Under the pieces are notes generated by a model. That model had not been told where the DNA came from and searched no databases. It saw nothing but the letters and a program-made list of their open reading frames with translations. From assembly GCA_963737745.1 (NCBI GenBank), contig CAVTTR010000004.1:1-64000 (forward strand): a stretch of DNA of 64,000 nucleotides, given 5' to 3'. Position 1 is the stretch's first letter, and every line of letters begins with the position of its first letter. Shown here piece after piece: positions 1 through 10,301 of this stretch. This stretch comes from Bog-473 sp963737745. Lineage in GTDB: Bacteria > Actinomycetota > Acidimicrobiia > Acidimicrobiales > RAAP-2. Made by a program: the position numbers and the translations under genes.

Positions 1-3000
1 ACGATGCCGTGGCCCAGGCCACCCAGCTCGTGGCCCCCACTTCTCCCATGGCAACAGAGACCGGCGCAACTGCCGTCACGGTCAGCTGGACTCCTAGTAC
101 GCAGTACAGCGGAGTCGCCCTCCAGTACAAGGTGACCGCCAGCGGCGGAAGCGGACAGAGCTGCACGTCTAGTGCGTCATCGTGCCAGGTCACGGGCCTC
201 AGCGCCGCTACGCCGTACACGTTCTCCGTCATAGCGTCGCTCGACACCTGGCAGACCGCTGCGGTGACCACTTCTTCCATAACTACCCTTGGCGTAACGA
301 CCACGTCCCCCCTTCCCGGTGGCACAGTCGGCGCTGCTTATTCTCAGACGTTGACTGCCACCGGGGGCAGCGGAACCTATACACTCTGGGCCATCGCCGG
401 GACCCTCCCCTCTGGACTGTCATTGGTGCAGAACGGTTCAATCTGGTCGGTCAAAGGCACTCCCACCACGGCGGGCACTTCAGTTCCAGGCCACAGTCAC
501 GGACTCAAACGGATTCACCGCTTCGTCCGGTATCTCTTTCCATCACCGTCGCCAAGGACTCGACCACCACCACGGTTTCGGAGTCTCCTACATCGGTCGC
601 CTATGGCAACGAGTCCTCCGTGACCTTCACGGCCGCAGTCACGACGACCACGGTGAGGCGGTACCAAGTGGTGACACCATCACCGTCTCAGTCAACTCAG
701 GGGCCGCTACCTGCACGATCACCCTCCCGGCAACCACCTGCACAATTGCTAGTACTGCCCTGAGCGTTGGCGGACCCTACAGCGTGAGCGCAACCTATAA
801 CGGCAACACGAACCTCTCGACGTCCACGGGTACTGCCAGTACAAGCCTGACGGTGAATCCCGCTCCAGTGGGTACCACGACCTCGCTCACCGTTTCCCCG
901 TCCAGCACGACCTACGGCAGCGAGACCGGGGTCACTCTCAGTGGCACCGTCACTGGGGTAAGTGGCGACGGCAACCCCACTGGCACGGTGACAGTCAAGA
1001 CTGGGTCGACCACCTTGTGCACCGCCTCCAGCCTGACGGTGAGCGGTGCCTTCTCGGCCACCTATAGCTGCACGATTTCGTCCGACACCTTGTTGAACGC
1101 GTCGGGCACGGCCTATTCGCTCACCGCCAGCCTACGGCGGCGGGGTGTCGTCGAGCAGCAATTTCACCTACACCACCTCGACGTCGACCGCTCAGAGCCT
1201 GACGGTGAATCCCAGCTCCAGTGGGCACCACGACCTCGCTCACCGTTTCTCCGTCCAGCATCACCTACGGCAGCGAGACCGGGGTCACCCTCAGTGGCAC
1301 CGTGACTGGGGTAAATGGCGACGGCAACCCCACCGGCACGGTGACAGTCAAGTCTGGGTCGACCACCTTGTGCACCGCCTCCGCCTTGACGGCGAGCGGT
1401 GCCTTCTCGGCCACCTATAGCTGCACGATTTCGTCCAGCACCTTGTTGAACGCGTCGGGCACGGCCTATTCGCTCACCGCCAGCCTACGGCGGTGGCGTT
1501 TCGTCGAACAGCAATTTCACCTACACCACCTCGACGTCGACTGCTCAGAGCCTGACGGTGAATGCCGCTCCAGTGGGCGACCACGACCTCGCTCACCGTT
1601 TCTCCGTCCAGCATCACCTACGGCAGCGAGACCGGGGTCACCCTCAGCGGCACCGTCACCGGGGTCAGTGGCGATGGCAATCCCACCACGGGGTCGGTCA
1701 CGATTTCGGCCGGGTCGACCACCTTGTGCACCGACTCCACCTTGACGGTCAGCGGTGCCTTCTCGGCCACCTACAGCTGCACGATTTCGTCGAGCACTTT
1801 GTTGAATGCCTCGGGCACGGCCTATTCGGCTCACTGCCACTTACAGCGGCGGGGTTTCGTCGAGCAGCAATTTCACCTACACCACTTCGACGTCGACCGC
1901 TCAGAGCCTGACGGTGAACCCCGCTCCGGTGGGGACTTCGACCTCGCTCACCGTTTCTCCGACAAGCATCAACTACGGCAGCGAGACCGGGGTTACCCTG
2001 AGTGGCACCGTCACTGGGCGTAAGTGGCGACGGCAATCCCACTACGGGGTCGGTCACGATTTCGGCCGGGTCGACCACCTTGTGCACCGACTCCAGCTTG
2101 ACGGCGAGCGGTACATTCTCGGCCACCTACAGCTGCACGATTTCGTCCGACACCTTGTTGAATGCCTCGGGCACGGCCTATTCGGTCACCGCCACCTACG
2201 GCGGCGGGGTCTCGTCGAGCAATAACTTCACCTACACCACCTCGACGTCGACTGCTCAGAGCCTGACGGTGAACGTTGCCAACGGGACGGGCACCATGAC
2301 CGTGGCGCCCACCACGCGTGGTCTCGGGGACCGCAACGAACGGACTGGTCTACACCTTCACTAACACCGGTACTGGGGCCTATCGCCTCGGGTTCCTCGG
2401 TCACCGTCCAGGTGCCTGCGGGCTGGACGGCGCCGACCACGACGAACACGACGGCGTCGGGCGCGACCGGCTGCACGACGGGGACGGTCACAGTCGCTGG
2501 CTCCGGTCCATGGACCATCACCGTGCCCCTGTCCAGTGGCTGTGCCAGTGGAAAAACGTTCACCCTCAACTACGGAAGCTCGACCAACCATCGTGACGGC
2601 TCCGAGCCCACCATCGGCTCTGCGATATTCACCACGCAGACTCAGGACGGCGGCGGGACCCTGACCGCCATCGCTTCCAGCCCCTCGGTGACCATCACGT
2701 GGTCGTCCAGCATTGGCTGGAGCTACTCGGTAACGGTGCTGGCCAACTCTGCCGTGAGTTTCGCAAGCATCTGCGGCGGTGCTGGCGGAGGCGGTGCCGG
2801 TGCTAGCGGTGGCGGGACAGGCGGTGCCGGTGGTGGAGCGGGTTGCGTGTCAGGAACCATTCCTGCTCAATCCATCCTCTTACACGCTGACGGTCGTCGT
2901 TGCGGGTGGTGGCAACAAGGGCGGATATTCCTCCGGCGGAACGGGGGAGCAGGGCTCGAATCGGGCGGTGCTGGGGGCACTGGTGGCTCCGGATCAAACG

Positions 3001-3463
3001 CCGGAGGTGGTGGTGGATCAGCGCCCTTGAACAAGGCTCTACGGTCATAGTGGTCGCCAGCGGAGGTGGTGGCGGGGGTGCCGCGTACGGGTACAGCGCT
3101 ACAGGCGGAGCCGGTGGCTCTGCAGGTACCACCAGCCCCGGTTCGGGCCATGGCGGTGCGGCTGGTGGGAGTACTAGCGGCGGCGGTGGCGGTAACGGGA
3201 ACGGAACTTCTGGGGCGGGAACTGCCGGGACCTGGAGGCAGCTGAGCGGCTGCGGGGGGTGGGGGCGGTGCAGGTGCGAGCCCAGGCGGTGGAGGCGGTG
3301 CTGACGCCGTAATGGTCCGACAATATCAGGGTGGTGGAGGTGGTGCGGGTGGTGACTTGGTGATTGGTAGTGGTCTGTATAAACCGACGAGCGTCACATA
3401 CTCGGCTGGCGGCGCAACATCGGGGGCAACAACGGCGCAGCGGGTTCGGTCTCGCTGTCGTGA
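1..3463 (+). pseudogene. Large repeat-rich surface protein, 5' end outside window, many frameshifts
   Basis: This reads as one very large exported, adhesin-like protein that starts before the window and stops at the TGA at 3461-3463. Following the best frame gives, in order: a fibronectin-III-like segment (about 9-290), a putative-Ig (He_PIG-like) segment with the motif LPSGLSL (about 300-480), a divergent Ig-like unit, four near-identical Ig-like repeats of about 117 residues (865-2275), another beta-rich Thr/Ser-rich part (to about 2750), and a glycine-rich tail ending GSVSLS. The frame changes more than ten times. Repeat-to-repeat comparison places single extra bases at 1130, 1214, 1483, about 1579, about 1828 and 2019, and one missing base near 653. 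No LPXTG anchor or C-terminal membrane helix is visible. It may be a decayed gene or an intact gene carrying insertion errors; the sequence alone cannot decide. The domain naming is family-level recognition. Confidence 0.7.
865..2275 (+). repeat. Four tandem Ig-like coding repeats, about 351 bp each
   Basis: Copies start at 865, 1218, 1570 and 1926, each at a CCAGTGG/CCGGTGG block. Raw periods are 353, 352 and 356 bp. After removing the apparent extra bases, the first two collapse to 351 bp (117 codons); the third is 354 bp because it carries one extra codon (NPTTGS instead of NPTGT). Each unit has the key strings TSLTVSP, YGSETGVTLSG, TTLCT and SATYSCTIS. The two conserved Cys (LCT and YSC) could form one disulfide per unit. 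Confidence 0.85.
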
Positions 3464-3680
3464 TGCACATACCTGTATATGCATGGTCTTGGACGTTCAA
3501 GGACGCACTTGGCTTTAGAGCGACGATTTCTTCTGGACCGCCGCACATGATTTCAATCCGGACTTCAAAGCTGAACGCCGTTCGCATCGCACACGGATCG
3601 GCACCACGCTGCTTCGGGAGTGGGGAGTCCCAGGGTCCTCGGGCATACCCGTGGGACAGGGCGAAGCAGCTAGCCGGGCT

Positions 3681-3713
3681 TGAAGGGGGTCCTCCTCACT
3701 GGGACCCCCTTCA
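3681..3713 (+). terminator. Probable transcription terminator
   Basis: A perfect 12-bp inverted repeat (TGAAGGGGGTCC at 3681-3692, complement at 3702-3713) with a 9-base loop is followed by GCCTTTCT. It lies about 220 bp after the stop of the surface-protein gene. The T tract is weak, so this may be a Rho-assisted or partial terminator. Confidence 0.6.
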
Positions 3714-3750
3714 GCCTTTCTGGGGTCATGTCCTGTCAGAATGGGAGCTG

Positions 3751-3984
3751 ATGAACGACTTCTTGGTCTCCTACCTCGACACCATTGACGAGCGGCTCTT
3801 GGAGTACCTCGATGACGACAACGAACTGAGCCTCGATGCCGTCAAGAAGCTACGTCTCTACGCAAGCTCATTGCTCGACGGCACCCTCTCGCCCGACCAT
3901 CTCGCCGAAGACTGGGCCGACTGGTTCCACCTCGCACCGGCATTTGTAAATCACGATCGAAAACGGCAGCACCTGAGCGTGTAA
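3751..3984 (+). pseudogene. Small gene cut off by an IS21 element
   Basis: ATG at 3751 is preceded by GGGAG. The reading frame gives about 65 acidic, helical residues (MNDFLVSYLDTIDERLLEY..., rich in Asp/Glu/Leu) before running into the insertion-sequence terminal repeat at 3945. The last dozen residues (NHDRKRQHLSV) are encoded by the element, so the natural C-terminus is lost. The remainder is not found on the far side of the element at 6564. I do not recognise the family. Confidence 0.45.
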
Positions 3985-4013
3985 AAACATGATCGAAAAC
4001 GGCAGCACCTGAG
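3955..4013 (+). repeat. Duplicated 23-bp terminal subrepeat of IS21 copy 1
   Basis: Two identical copies begin at 3955 and 3991, 36 bp apart. They most likely act as IstA binding sites at the left end. Confidence 0.75.
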
Positions 4014-4080
4014 TATCCCCGGATCTGTTCGATCCCGCTTCAAGGCTTTCGAGCCTGACGGACGAGCGGACGGGAGAAGG

Positions 4081-5577
4081 GTGCACACCGACATGGACGA
4101 ATGGACCGAGATCCGAAGGAAGGTCCTGGTAGAAGGCGCGTCGAAGCGCTCCATCCACCGTGATTATGGGATCGGCCATCAGGCCCTGGCAAAGATCCTG
4201 GCCAACGCCGAACCTCCCGGCTATCAGATGGCCGAAGCGCGTCGGAGGCCCGTGCTTGGGCCCCATCTGGCGACCATTGAGCAGATCCTGGCCGACGACA
4301 AAGAGGCCCCACCCAAGCAGCGGCACACGGCGAGGCGGATCTTCGATCGCCTGCGCAACGAGTACGGCTACACGGGGTGTTACTCCCAGGTGCAGACGGC
4401 AGTCAAGAACGCCAAGGCGTACTCGAAGGAAGCGTTCGTTCCGCTGTCTCATCCACCGGGCCATGCGCAGTTCGACTTCGGCGAGGCCACCGTCGAGATC
4501 GCCGGCGAACGGGTAAAGGCCGCGCTCGGGGTGATCACGCTGCCGTACTCGGACACGTACTTCCTCAGCGCCTATCCGCGGGAGTGCACCGAGACCTTCC
4601 AGGCCGCACACGTAGCGGGGTTCGAGTTCTTCGGAGCGGTGCCGCTTCGGATCTCCTATGACAACACCACCATCGCGGTGAGCAAGGTGATGGGGAACGA
4701 ACGCGCGCTGACCAGGGGCTTTTTGACCCTCGAAAGCCATCACCTCTTCGACCACCACTTCTGCCGGGTTGGAAGAGGCAACGAGAAGGGCCACGTGGAG
4801 AACCACGTCGGCTACTCCCGGCGCAACCTGTTGGTCCCCGTCCCGTCGTTCCCTTCCTGGGCGGCGCTGAACGAGTACCTGGCCGCTGCCTGTTATGCCG
4901 ACCTGTTCCGTCGGGTCCGGGGCAAGGTCGGCACCAAGGCCGAGCGCCTCGTCGAGGACCGGGCCGCCATGCTGGCGCTCCCGGCCGAGGCGTTCGAACC
5001 CCGCCGGGTCGCCCAAGGTCACGCCAACTCGCTTTCCCTCGTGCGATTCGATCGCAACGACTACTCGGTCCCGACTTCTTATGCCCACCACGAAGTCAGC
5101 GTCATCGGCGGGATCGAAGAGGTGGCGATCACCAGCGGCACCGACGTGATCGCCCGCCATCGCCGTCACTGGGGCAAAGAGCGCACCACCTTTGACCCCA
5201 TCCACTACCTGGCCCTCTTGGAAAGAAAGCCCGGAGCCATCGACTTCGCCCGACCGCTCGAGAACTGGGAGCTGCCCGGATGCTTCGCCACGCTGCGCCG
5301 GCGGCTCGAAGCCGACCTCGGCGACAAGGGAACCCGTGAGTTCATCAAGGTGCTGCGGCTCTTGGAGAACGCCACGCTGTCTGCTCTCACCAAAGCGGTG
5401 GAATCGGCCATCACGATCGGGGCGACGGGGTCCGACGCCATTGCGCTGATCCTCATGCATCACAGCGAGCAACCGGTTGGGCTCTTCAGCCTCGATGGAC
5501 ATCCCCACCTCAAGTCGGTGGCCATCGAGCCCCCGGACCTGACCGCCTATCGGGCCCTGACTGCAGTCGGATCGTGA
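4081..5577 (+). CDS. istA: IS21-family transposase IstA
   Basis: About 498 residues, the usual IstA length. IstA is the DDE-type integrase that cuts and joins the element ends and needs IstB. Residues 5-45 form a helix-turn-helix (WTEIRRKVL...SIHRDYGIG). The rve-type catalytic core follows, with candidate acidic residues in HAQFDFGEA (first Asp), RISYDNT (second Asp) and NEKGHVENH (Glu). The C-terminal part has the SVPTSYAHH-type beta domain seen in IstA. GTG at 4081 sits directly behind AGAAGG, while ATG at 4093 gives a more normal spacing, so the true start could be either. The frame is intact, so the transposase itself may still work. Confidence 0.9.
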   Translation: MHTDMDEWTEIRRKVLVEGASKRSIHRDYGIGHQALAKILANAEPPGYQMAEARRRPVLGPHLATIEQILADDKEAPPKQRHTARRIFDRLRNEYGYTGCYSQVQTAVKNAKAYSKEAFVPLSHPPGHAQFDFGEATVEIAGERVKAALGVITLPYSDTYFLSAYPRECTETFQAAHVAGFEFFGAVPLRISYDNTTIAVSKVMGNERALTRGFLTLESHHLFDHHFCRVGRGNEKGHVENHVGYSRRNLLVPVPSFPSWAALNEYLAAACYADLFRRVRGKVGTKAERLVEDRAAMLALPAEAFEPRRVAQGHANSLSLVRFDRNDYSVPTSYAHHEVSVIGGIEEVAITSGTDVIARHRRHWGKERTTFDPIHYLALLERKPGAIDFARPLENWELPGCFATLRRRLEADLGDKGTREFIKVLRLLENATLSALTKAVESAITIGATGSDAIALILMHHSEQPVGLFSLDGHPHLKSVAIEPPDLTAYRALTAVGS

Positions 5578-5683
5578 GCATTTACCCAGGTCACATCCGG
5601 GCACCGGAGTTCAGCGCAGTAGTTCCATCGCCTCTCGGGGCACTACAGCCGGCGCGCCGGCGCCAGACGAAAGGAGCAACACC

Positions 5684-6497
5684 ATGAAAGCCACAGAGAC
5701 CAAGTCCACCGTGCTCTTGCACCACCACCTCAAGGCCCTCCGCCTCCCGACGGTGGCGGCCGAGTGCGAGAAGGTGGCCACCCAGGCCGCCGCGGACAAC
5801 GCCGATCATCTCTCCTATTTGCTGCGTCTCACCGAGCTGGAGCTCTTGGAACGGGAGAAGCGTTCCGCCGAGCGCCGGGTCAAAGTTCGCGCGCTTTCCG
5901 ACCATCAAGACACTCGAGACCTTCGACTTCGCCTCTCGGCCCTCGGTCAACAAGGTGCTGATCGCCGAGCTGATGCGTTGCGAGTACATCGACAAGAAGG
6001 AGAACATTTTGATGGTGGGCAATCCCGGCACCGGAAAAAGTCATCTGGCCACGGCGCTGGCGGCGGAGGCCTGTGCCAAGGGTTATCGGGTCCGCTTCAT
6101 CCGCACCACCGAGTTGGTCACCGCGCTCATCGAGGCAAGAGACGAGCGGAGCTTCCTGCGCCTCAAGGGTCAGTTCGCCAAACTGGATCTGCTCGTCCTC
6201 GACGAACTGGGCTACGTGCCCGCCTCCAAGGTCGGATCCGAGCTGCTCTTCGACGTCATCTCCACCGCCTATGAGCGCACCAGCCTGATCGTGACCACGA
6301 ATTTACCCTTCGAGTCATGGACCGAGGTGCTCGGATCCGAACGCCTCACCGGGGCGACCCTCGACCGCCTCACCCACCGCTGCCGGATCATCGAGACCAA
6401 GGGTGAGAGCTACCGGCTCCAAGACGCCAAGGCCCGCACGAGGCGCTCCGCCAAACCCGTCACCGAAACTGTGGACGAAACCACTCCCTCAAGCTAA
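5684..6497 (+). CDS. istB: IS21 helper ATPase IstB, one +1 frameshift
   Basis: IstB is the AAA+ ATPase that helps IstA select targets. ATG at 5684 follows AAAGGAG. The first about 67 residues (helical N-terminal domain, LLHHHLKALRLPT) are in one frame; from about 5885-5890 the protein continues one base later with ARFPTIKTLETFDFA, Walker A GNPGTGKSH, Walker B LLVLDELGY and the sensor-like IVTTNLPF. A single extra base in CAAAGTTCGCGCG accounts for the break. All core motifs are otherwise intact, so the break is recent or an error. Confidence 0.85.
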
Positions 6498-6563
6498 CTT
6501 CACACAACCGAACTGCTGCCGTTTTCGACCATTTCGCGCTTCCGTTTTCGACCGTGATTCACA

Positions 6564-7294
6564 GTCGCAGAGGAAGCAGGCGAGATTTCTTGCGTTGAGC
6601 ACCCCTAGAAGACGAGTCCGGCCGAGCTGGACCCTAGGCCTCCGGAGTCGGTTTTCGGTGTTCGCACGGGTTCGCAGGCGTCCGAAATCCTGCCCTTGCA
6701 GTGCAATGCCAATTGCGTTTGAGATCTGCGACTGTGATCCGCTCAATGCCGTCGACTCTCGAGATCAGCCTTTTGGTGCGGGTTGGAGTTGACGGTACGG
6801 CCATCGTCGTCGGATCGCAGAAACTAGGGCATGAGGGCCATCGCACAGCGCACCTCACGACCAATGCCGTGTTCGTAAAGGGTGCCCATAAGAGAATGAC
6901 CACCGGGCGGGTATTGCGGACAAGCCTCTCTTAGCTGAGTGTCCACGTTAAAGATGAGCTTTCATTGTACTCCAGTCACGTTTCGCTGGACGGCAATGCA
7001 CCGGCAACGGCCGCCTCCTGTTCGTCGGGAAATTTCATTCCGATCGATACGGATGCTCGGGTGCCACCGTGGCGGCCGACTAGTACATGAGTCGACTCGG
7101 CGGTTTCAAATACAGCTCAAGTCGATCGGTCCTGAGCGAAGCTGGGGATTTCCTAGTACCTACCTTGGGAACGTCGTCGTCCGGCATGGTCGACTTCTGT
7201 GGATGCCTAAGGGAGAGCCCGTTCCGAAATGCCCAGCGGCTTGTTCAAGTTGCTCGCAGTGGGGGTCAGTTGGGACGGACTATTTCCCTTCGGG
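6564..7294. other. Gene-poor stretch after IS21 copy 1
   Basis: About 730 bp without a convincing gene. One open frame at 6701-6934 (+), with TAHLTTNAVFV, faintly resembles a hotdog-thioesterase strand, and another at 7087-7371 (+) is unrecognised. Neither has a clear ribosome-binding site. It could be decayed coding sequence separated from its neighbour by the IS insertion. Confidence 0.3.
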
Positions 7295-8554
7295 TTAGCT
7301 CGCTGCGGAAGCGACCAGCTTCCCGCATACGGTCTTTCCATGAAGCGCTGGGACATATGACTTACCTTTGACTTGGTATATCACTTCGCACTGAGTTTTG
7401 GGCAGTGAAGCGAGTGTGCCGAAGTGGGTGTAGTTAAGTCCAGGGGCCGGAATGAGTCCACCTGCCGTGTAACTCGACACCTTCCGTAGGTCGGAAATTA
7501 CGGCCTTGCGAGTCGGGTTGGGACCAGCATCTTTCATTCCCTGGATGATCAGGTCTGCGGCCTCGTAGGCATAGTCGAGTTCGGAGCTCGGAATTCCGCC
7601 CGGCCAACTCGTGTATTTTTTCAGTCTGCTGAGATAAAGCTTTGCCGGGGGTGGGATGTCATTCCCTAGGACATTTACAGCCGCTGTGGTGTAAGTCCCC
7701 TGCATGGCCGCCAACGCAGATGGCTGGGTGAGAAGGTTCTCGTCATATCCGGTGCTACAAAAATCCGCTGCCTTGAGGCCAGCCTGGCTGACTGCATCCT
7801 GCACCCCAATGCAGGTTGAGAGGATGCTTAGCACCTCGATGCCATTGCATCCTTTCGTCTTCATCTCCAACGCAAAGGTCGTGAAATTGGTGGCGCCGAG
7901 CGGAACAACATCGTCCAGGCAATCGCTAATACCGAGCGGCTTCGCCGCTGCAATGATTCCCTTAGCTGCACTGACGGCTGCGGGCACATTGGCGGCGACC
8001 TGGGCCAACTTGGTAACCCCGAGCGCCTTCAATGCCGCTTCCGTCTCGTTGTAGCCATAGCTCTTGCCGTTGTACGGCGTAATAAGACTTCCGCTCACAG
8101 GAAACATGTTCGAGAACGGCTTTTCCCCCCATTCGGGACCCTCGACACCGGCACCCGTGACCGGAATTCCCAGGTTCGTCAGGTAGTGATCAGCACCGTA
8201 GGCGGCTCCCTGATTGATGATTCCAAAGGCATCTTTGTCTTCAATCAAGGTTTGTGCGGCAGCGAGGTTGCCGCCCGGGGTGGACTCATCGTCCTCGACA
8301 ACTAACTGCAACTTGTGCCCGTCAATACCGCCCATCGCGTTCTGAGCGTCGATGCGAGCCTGGGCTCCGTCCTGGACGTTGATATACGACGAAGCACCTC
8401 CTCCCGTTTCATCCAGGATCATTCCAATGACGATGGGAGCCTTGCTCGTGCTCGCTCCTGCTGGCGACGCCGGTTGCGCCAGCGTGGATATCACAGTTCC
8501 CGTGACCATCAAGCACGCCACGAAACTCGTGGCCGCCTTTCGAAGGTGCTTCAC
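7295..8554 (-). CDS. ABC-type substrate-binding protein (branched-chain amino acid/amide family)
   Basis: GTG at 8554 preceded by AAAGGGGG is preferred over an upstream in-frame start, because the protein then begins with a basic N-terminus plus a hydrophobic stretch (a signal peptide ending near PASPAGAS). It also matches the length (419 versus 417 residues) and start context of the paralogue at 41117. The mature part begins APIVIGMILDETGG, the first strand of a type-1 periplasmic-binding fold, followed by GGIDGHKLQLVVEDDE. It would capture an organic solute outside the membrane for an ABC importer. No permease or ATPase gene lies nearby, so the ligand is unknown. It is divergent from the esterase at 8791, and the intergenic region holds the TGTACRC motif. 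Confidence 0.85.
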   Translation of the reverse strand: MKHLRKAATSFVACLMVTGTVISTLAQPASPAGASTSKAPIVIGMILDETGGGASSYINVQDGAQARIDAQNAMGGIDGHKLQLVVEDDESTPGGNLAAAQTLIEDKDAFGIINQGAAYGADHYLTNLGIPVTGAGVEGPEWGEKPFSNMFPVSGSLITPYNGKSYGYNETEAALKALGVTKLAQVAANVPAAVSAAKGIIAAAKPLGISDCLDDVVPLGATNFTTFALEMKTKGCNGIEVLSILSTCIGVQDAVSQAGLKAADFCSTGYDENLLTQPSALAAMQGTYTTAAVNVLGNDIPPPAKLYLSRLKKYTSWPGGIPSSELDYAYEAADLIIQGMKDAGPNPTRKAVISDLRKVSSYTAGGLIPAPGLNYTHFGTLASLPKTQCEVIYQVKGKSYVPALHGKTVCGKLVASAAS

Positions 8555-8644
8555 GACGTCCCCCTTTGCGGCATTCTGCCGCCATTGACTAGTTATTAAT
8601 TCCAGGCAGTTGAAGTCGATGACTCGGCGGCCCGAAATGCTCGT

Positions 8645-8681
8645 GTGTATGCTGTACACTCTAGCATTGTACGCTGTACAC
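8645..8681. promoter_or_regulatory. Operator-like pair of TGTAYGCTGTACAC motifs
   Basis: Two 14-mers, TGTATGCTGTACAC (8646-8659) and TGTACGCTGTACAC (8668-8681), are exactly 22 bp apart, two helical turns. They lie in the divergent region between the substrate-binding gene and the esterase. Each is a tandem of the heptamer TGTAYRC. The same motif (TGTACACTGTACGC) occurs at 12269-12282. The TetR protein at 11390 is the natural candidate binder; this is inference. Confidence 0.5.
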
Positions 8682-8790
8682 GTCGCAAGTCATACTTATG
8701 AATTTGAAACGCGAGAACTCAACTCGTGCGAGACCGGCGTCGTGATTTGCCGCCGCGATCGACAGATGAAACGGCGAGGGAGGGAAGTAG

Positions 8791-10293
8791 TTGGCAACGA
8801 CGACGTTTCAGACGACGTCCGGGGCCATCCGAGGGAGAACGGCGGCAGGTGTCCGGTCATTCTTGGGTGTGCCATATGGGGCCCCGACGAGGGATCAGGG
8901 TAGGTTCATGGCCCCAAGTCCGGCGGAACCGTGGGATGGCGTGCGCGACGCTTTCGCGTTCGGCCCTTCATCGTTTCAGCCGATCATCCCCCAGGCCGAC
9001 ACGGTACTTGCTTTATGGGGCGGATGCGCCGAACCGGCGTTGAGCGAAGACTGTCTCGTACTCAATGTGTGGGCACCGGAGCATATTGACGAACCGTTGC
9101 CCGTTCTGGTCTATCTGCACGGAGGCGGCCATACTTTGGGGTCAGGGTCTTGGCCTGCCTACAACGGCACGAACTTGGCCAAGCGCAAAGACGTCATCGT
9201 CGTTACGCTCAACCACCGTCTCGGCGTCTTCGGTTATCTCTATCTCGCCGAGCTGGCCGGACCCCGATTCGCCACATCAGGAATGAATGGCATCCTCGAC
9301 ATCGTCGAGGCATTGCGCTGGGTGCACTCCAACATTGGTCAGGTCGGCGGTGATCCCGAGCGGGTCATGGTGTTTGGTCAGTCTGGCGGCGGTGGAAAGG
9401 TAGCTGCACTTCTTAGTTTGCCAATGTCGCACGGGCTTTACCGCGCCGCCACCATCATGAGCTATGGCACGACCGACCTTCAACTGCCACATGATGCCTC
9501 GCAGTTGGCGGAGCGGCTTCTGGACCAGCTTGGAATTCTGTCCTCCAACGCCGACGAACTGCTCAATCTGAATCCCGAACGGATCCTCGAGGCATCCCTG
9601 ATCGTAGGTGGTGAGCTGTCGTCATTCCGGCCTGTGCTCGACGGAGTATCGGCGATTGTGCAGCCAATCGAAGCCGTAGCAATGGACCCCGTACGTAACG
9701 TGCCGCTTTTGATCGGCACCACTCGCGACGAGGTTGCGACGTTCATGCCACCTGGTGTTTCACTTGAAGTGTCGGACGGTGGCTCCTTGGTTGAGCAGGT
9801 CAGCTCCTCTCTTGAGAAACCCCACGATCTCGTCGCAGTGTTCGCAGCAAGTCGCCCAGGTGCGTCGAAGCGACAACTCGAAATCGCGATCGGTACCTGG
9901 GAGCGGATGCGGTTCGGTTCGGTCGCATTGGCTGGAGCTCGGGTTGCTTCGGGCGGCGCCCCGGTATGGATGTACAGATTTGACTGGGAGACGCCCGTCG
10001 AACCCCACCGTGGAACGGCGCCCCACGGTGTCGACACGCCATTTTTCTTTGACAACGTCGAGGCCGCGACGGTCACCCAGGAGGGCGTCGGCCGGGGCGG
10101 CCTCGCTCGCAGCGCATCGTCAGCTCTCGTCGCGCTCGCTGCCACTGGCTCTCCGAGCCACGAGGGATTGCCGGAATGGCCACCTTACGAATGTTCGCAA
10201 CGGGCCACTCTGCTCTTCGATGTCAAGTCGCACGTATCTCCCCAACCAGAAGAAGAATTGCGGCAGGCATGGGTCGTAGCCGCAGAAAGGTGA
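8791..10293 (+). CDS. Type-B carboxylesterase (para-nitrobenzyl esterase-like)
   Basis: A 500-residue alpha/beta hydrolase expected to cleave carboxylic esters. Visible motifs: oxyanion HGGG at residues 110-113, the family signature SEDCLVLNVW at 85-94, nucleophile Ser198 in FGQSGGG, a likely acidic residue in TTRDEVATF, and His in APHGVDTPF. Start is TTG at 8791 behind GAGGGAGGGAAG. No signal peptide is seen, so it is probably cytoplasmic. It stops 8 bp before the next gene at 10302, so the two are likely co-transcribed. The divergent neighbour is a substrate-binding protein, which suggests import followed by ester cleavage. The natural substrate is unknown. Confidence 0.88.
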   Translation: MATTTFQTTSGAIRGRTAAGVRSFLGVPYGAPTRDQGRFMAPSPAEPWDGVRDAFAFGPSSFQPIIPQADTVLALWGGCAEPALSEDCLVLNVWAPEHIDEPLPVLVYLHGGGHTLGSGSWPAYNGTNLAKRKDVIVVTLNHRLGVFGYLYLAELAGPRFATSGMNGILDIVEALRWVHSNIGQVGGDPERVMVFGQSGGGGKVAALLSLPMSHGLYRAATIMSYGTTDLQLPHDASQLAERLLDQLGILSSNADELLNLNPERILEASLIVGGELSSFRPVLDGVSAIVQPIEAVAMDPVRNVPLLIGTTRDEVATFMPPGVSLEVSDGGSLVEQVSSSLEKPHDLVAVFAASRPGASKRQLEIAIGTWERMRFGSVALAGARVASGGAPVWMYRFDWETPVEPHRGTAPHGVDTPFFFDNVEAATVTQEGVGRGGLARSASSALVALAATGSPSHEGLPEWPPYECSQRATLLFDVKSHVSPQPEEELRQAWVVAAER

Positions 10294-10301
10294 GTAGAAC
10301 T

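Larger units (their letters stand above)
3945..6563 (+). mobile_element. IS21-family insertion sequence, copy 1 (istA, frameshifted istB)
   Basis: The left end TGTAAATCACGATCGAAAACGG (3945 onward) matches the reverse complement of the right end (TGTGAATCACGGTCGAAAACGG, ending at 6563), with TG...CA termini as expected for IS21. Inside the left end the 23-bp unit beginning GATCGAAAACGGCAGCACC occurs twice (3955-3977 and 3991-4013). Inverted copies lie near 6512-6556. These are the multiple terminal transposase-binding sites typical of the family. Length is about 2.62 kb. No target duplication is evident: the left flank ends GGCATT and the right flank begins GTCGCAG. The element may therefore be rearranged or old. 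Confidence 0.85.

Noticed and set aside
865..2275. CRISPR array
   Set aside because: Repeat units are 351 bp and coding, with no short repeat/spacer pattern.
865..2275. Phase variation by slippage in the repeat gene
   Set aside because: The extra bases do not sit in long homopolymers or short tandem units, and similar breaks occur in unrelated genes; error or decay explains them better.
2700..3463. PE-PGRS-like glycine-rich protein
   Set aside because: The Gly-rich tail is only the end of the Ig-repeat protein; no PE/PPE motif is present.
3868..5604. Long minus-strand frame opposite istA
   Set aside because: It is the antisense of a clear transposase, has no recognisable domains, and high-GC genes produce such frames.
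7704..8054. Plus-strand frame inside the substrate-binding gene
   Set aside because: Antisense of a gene with a signal peptide and a conserved paralogue.
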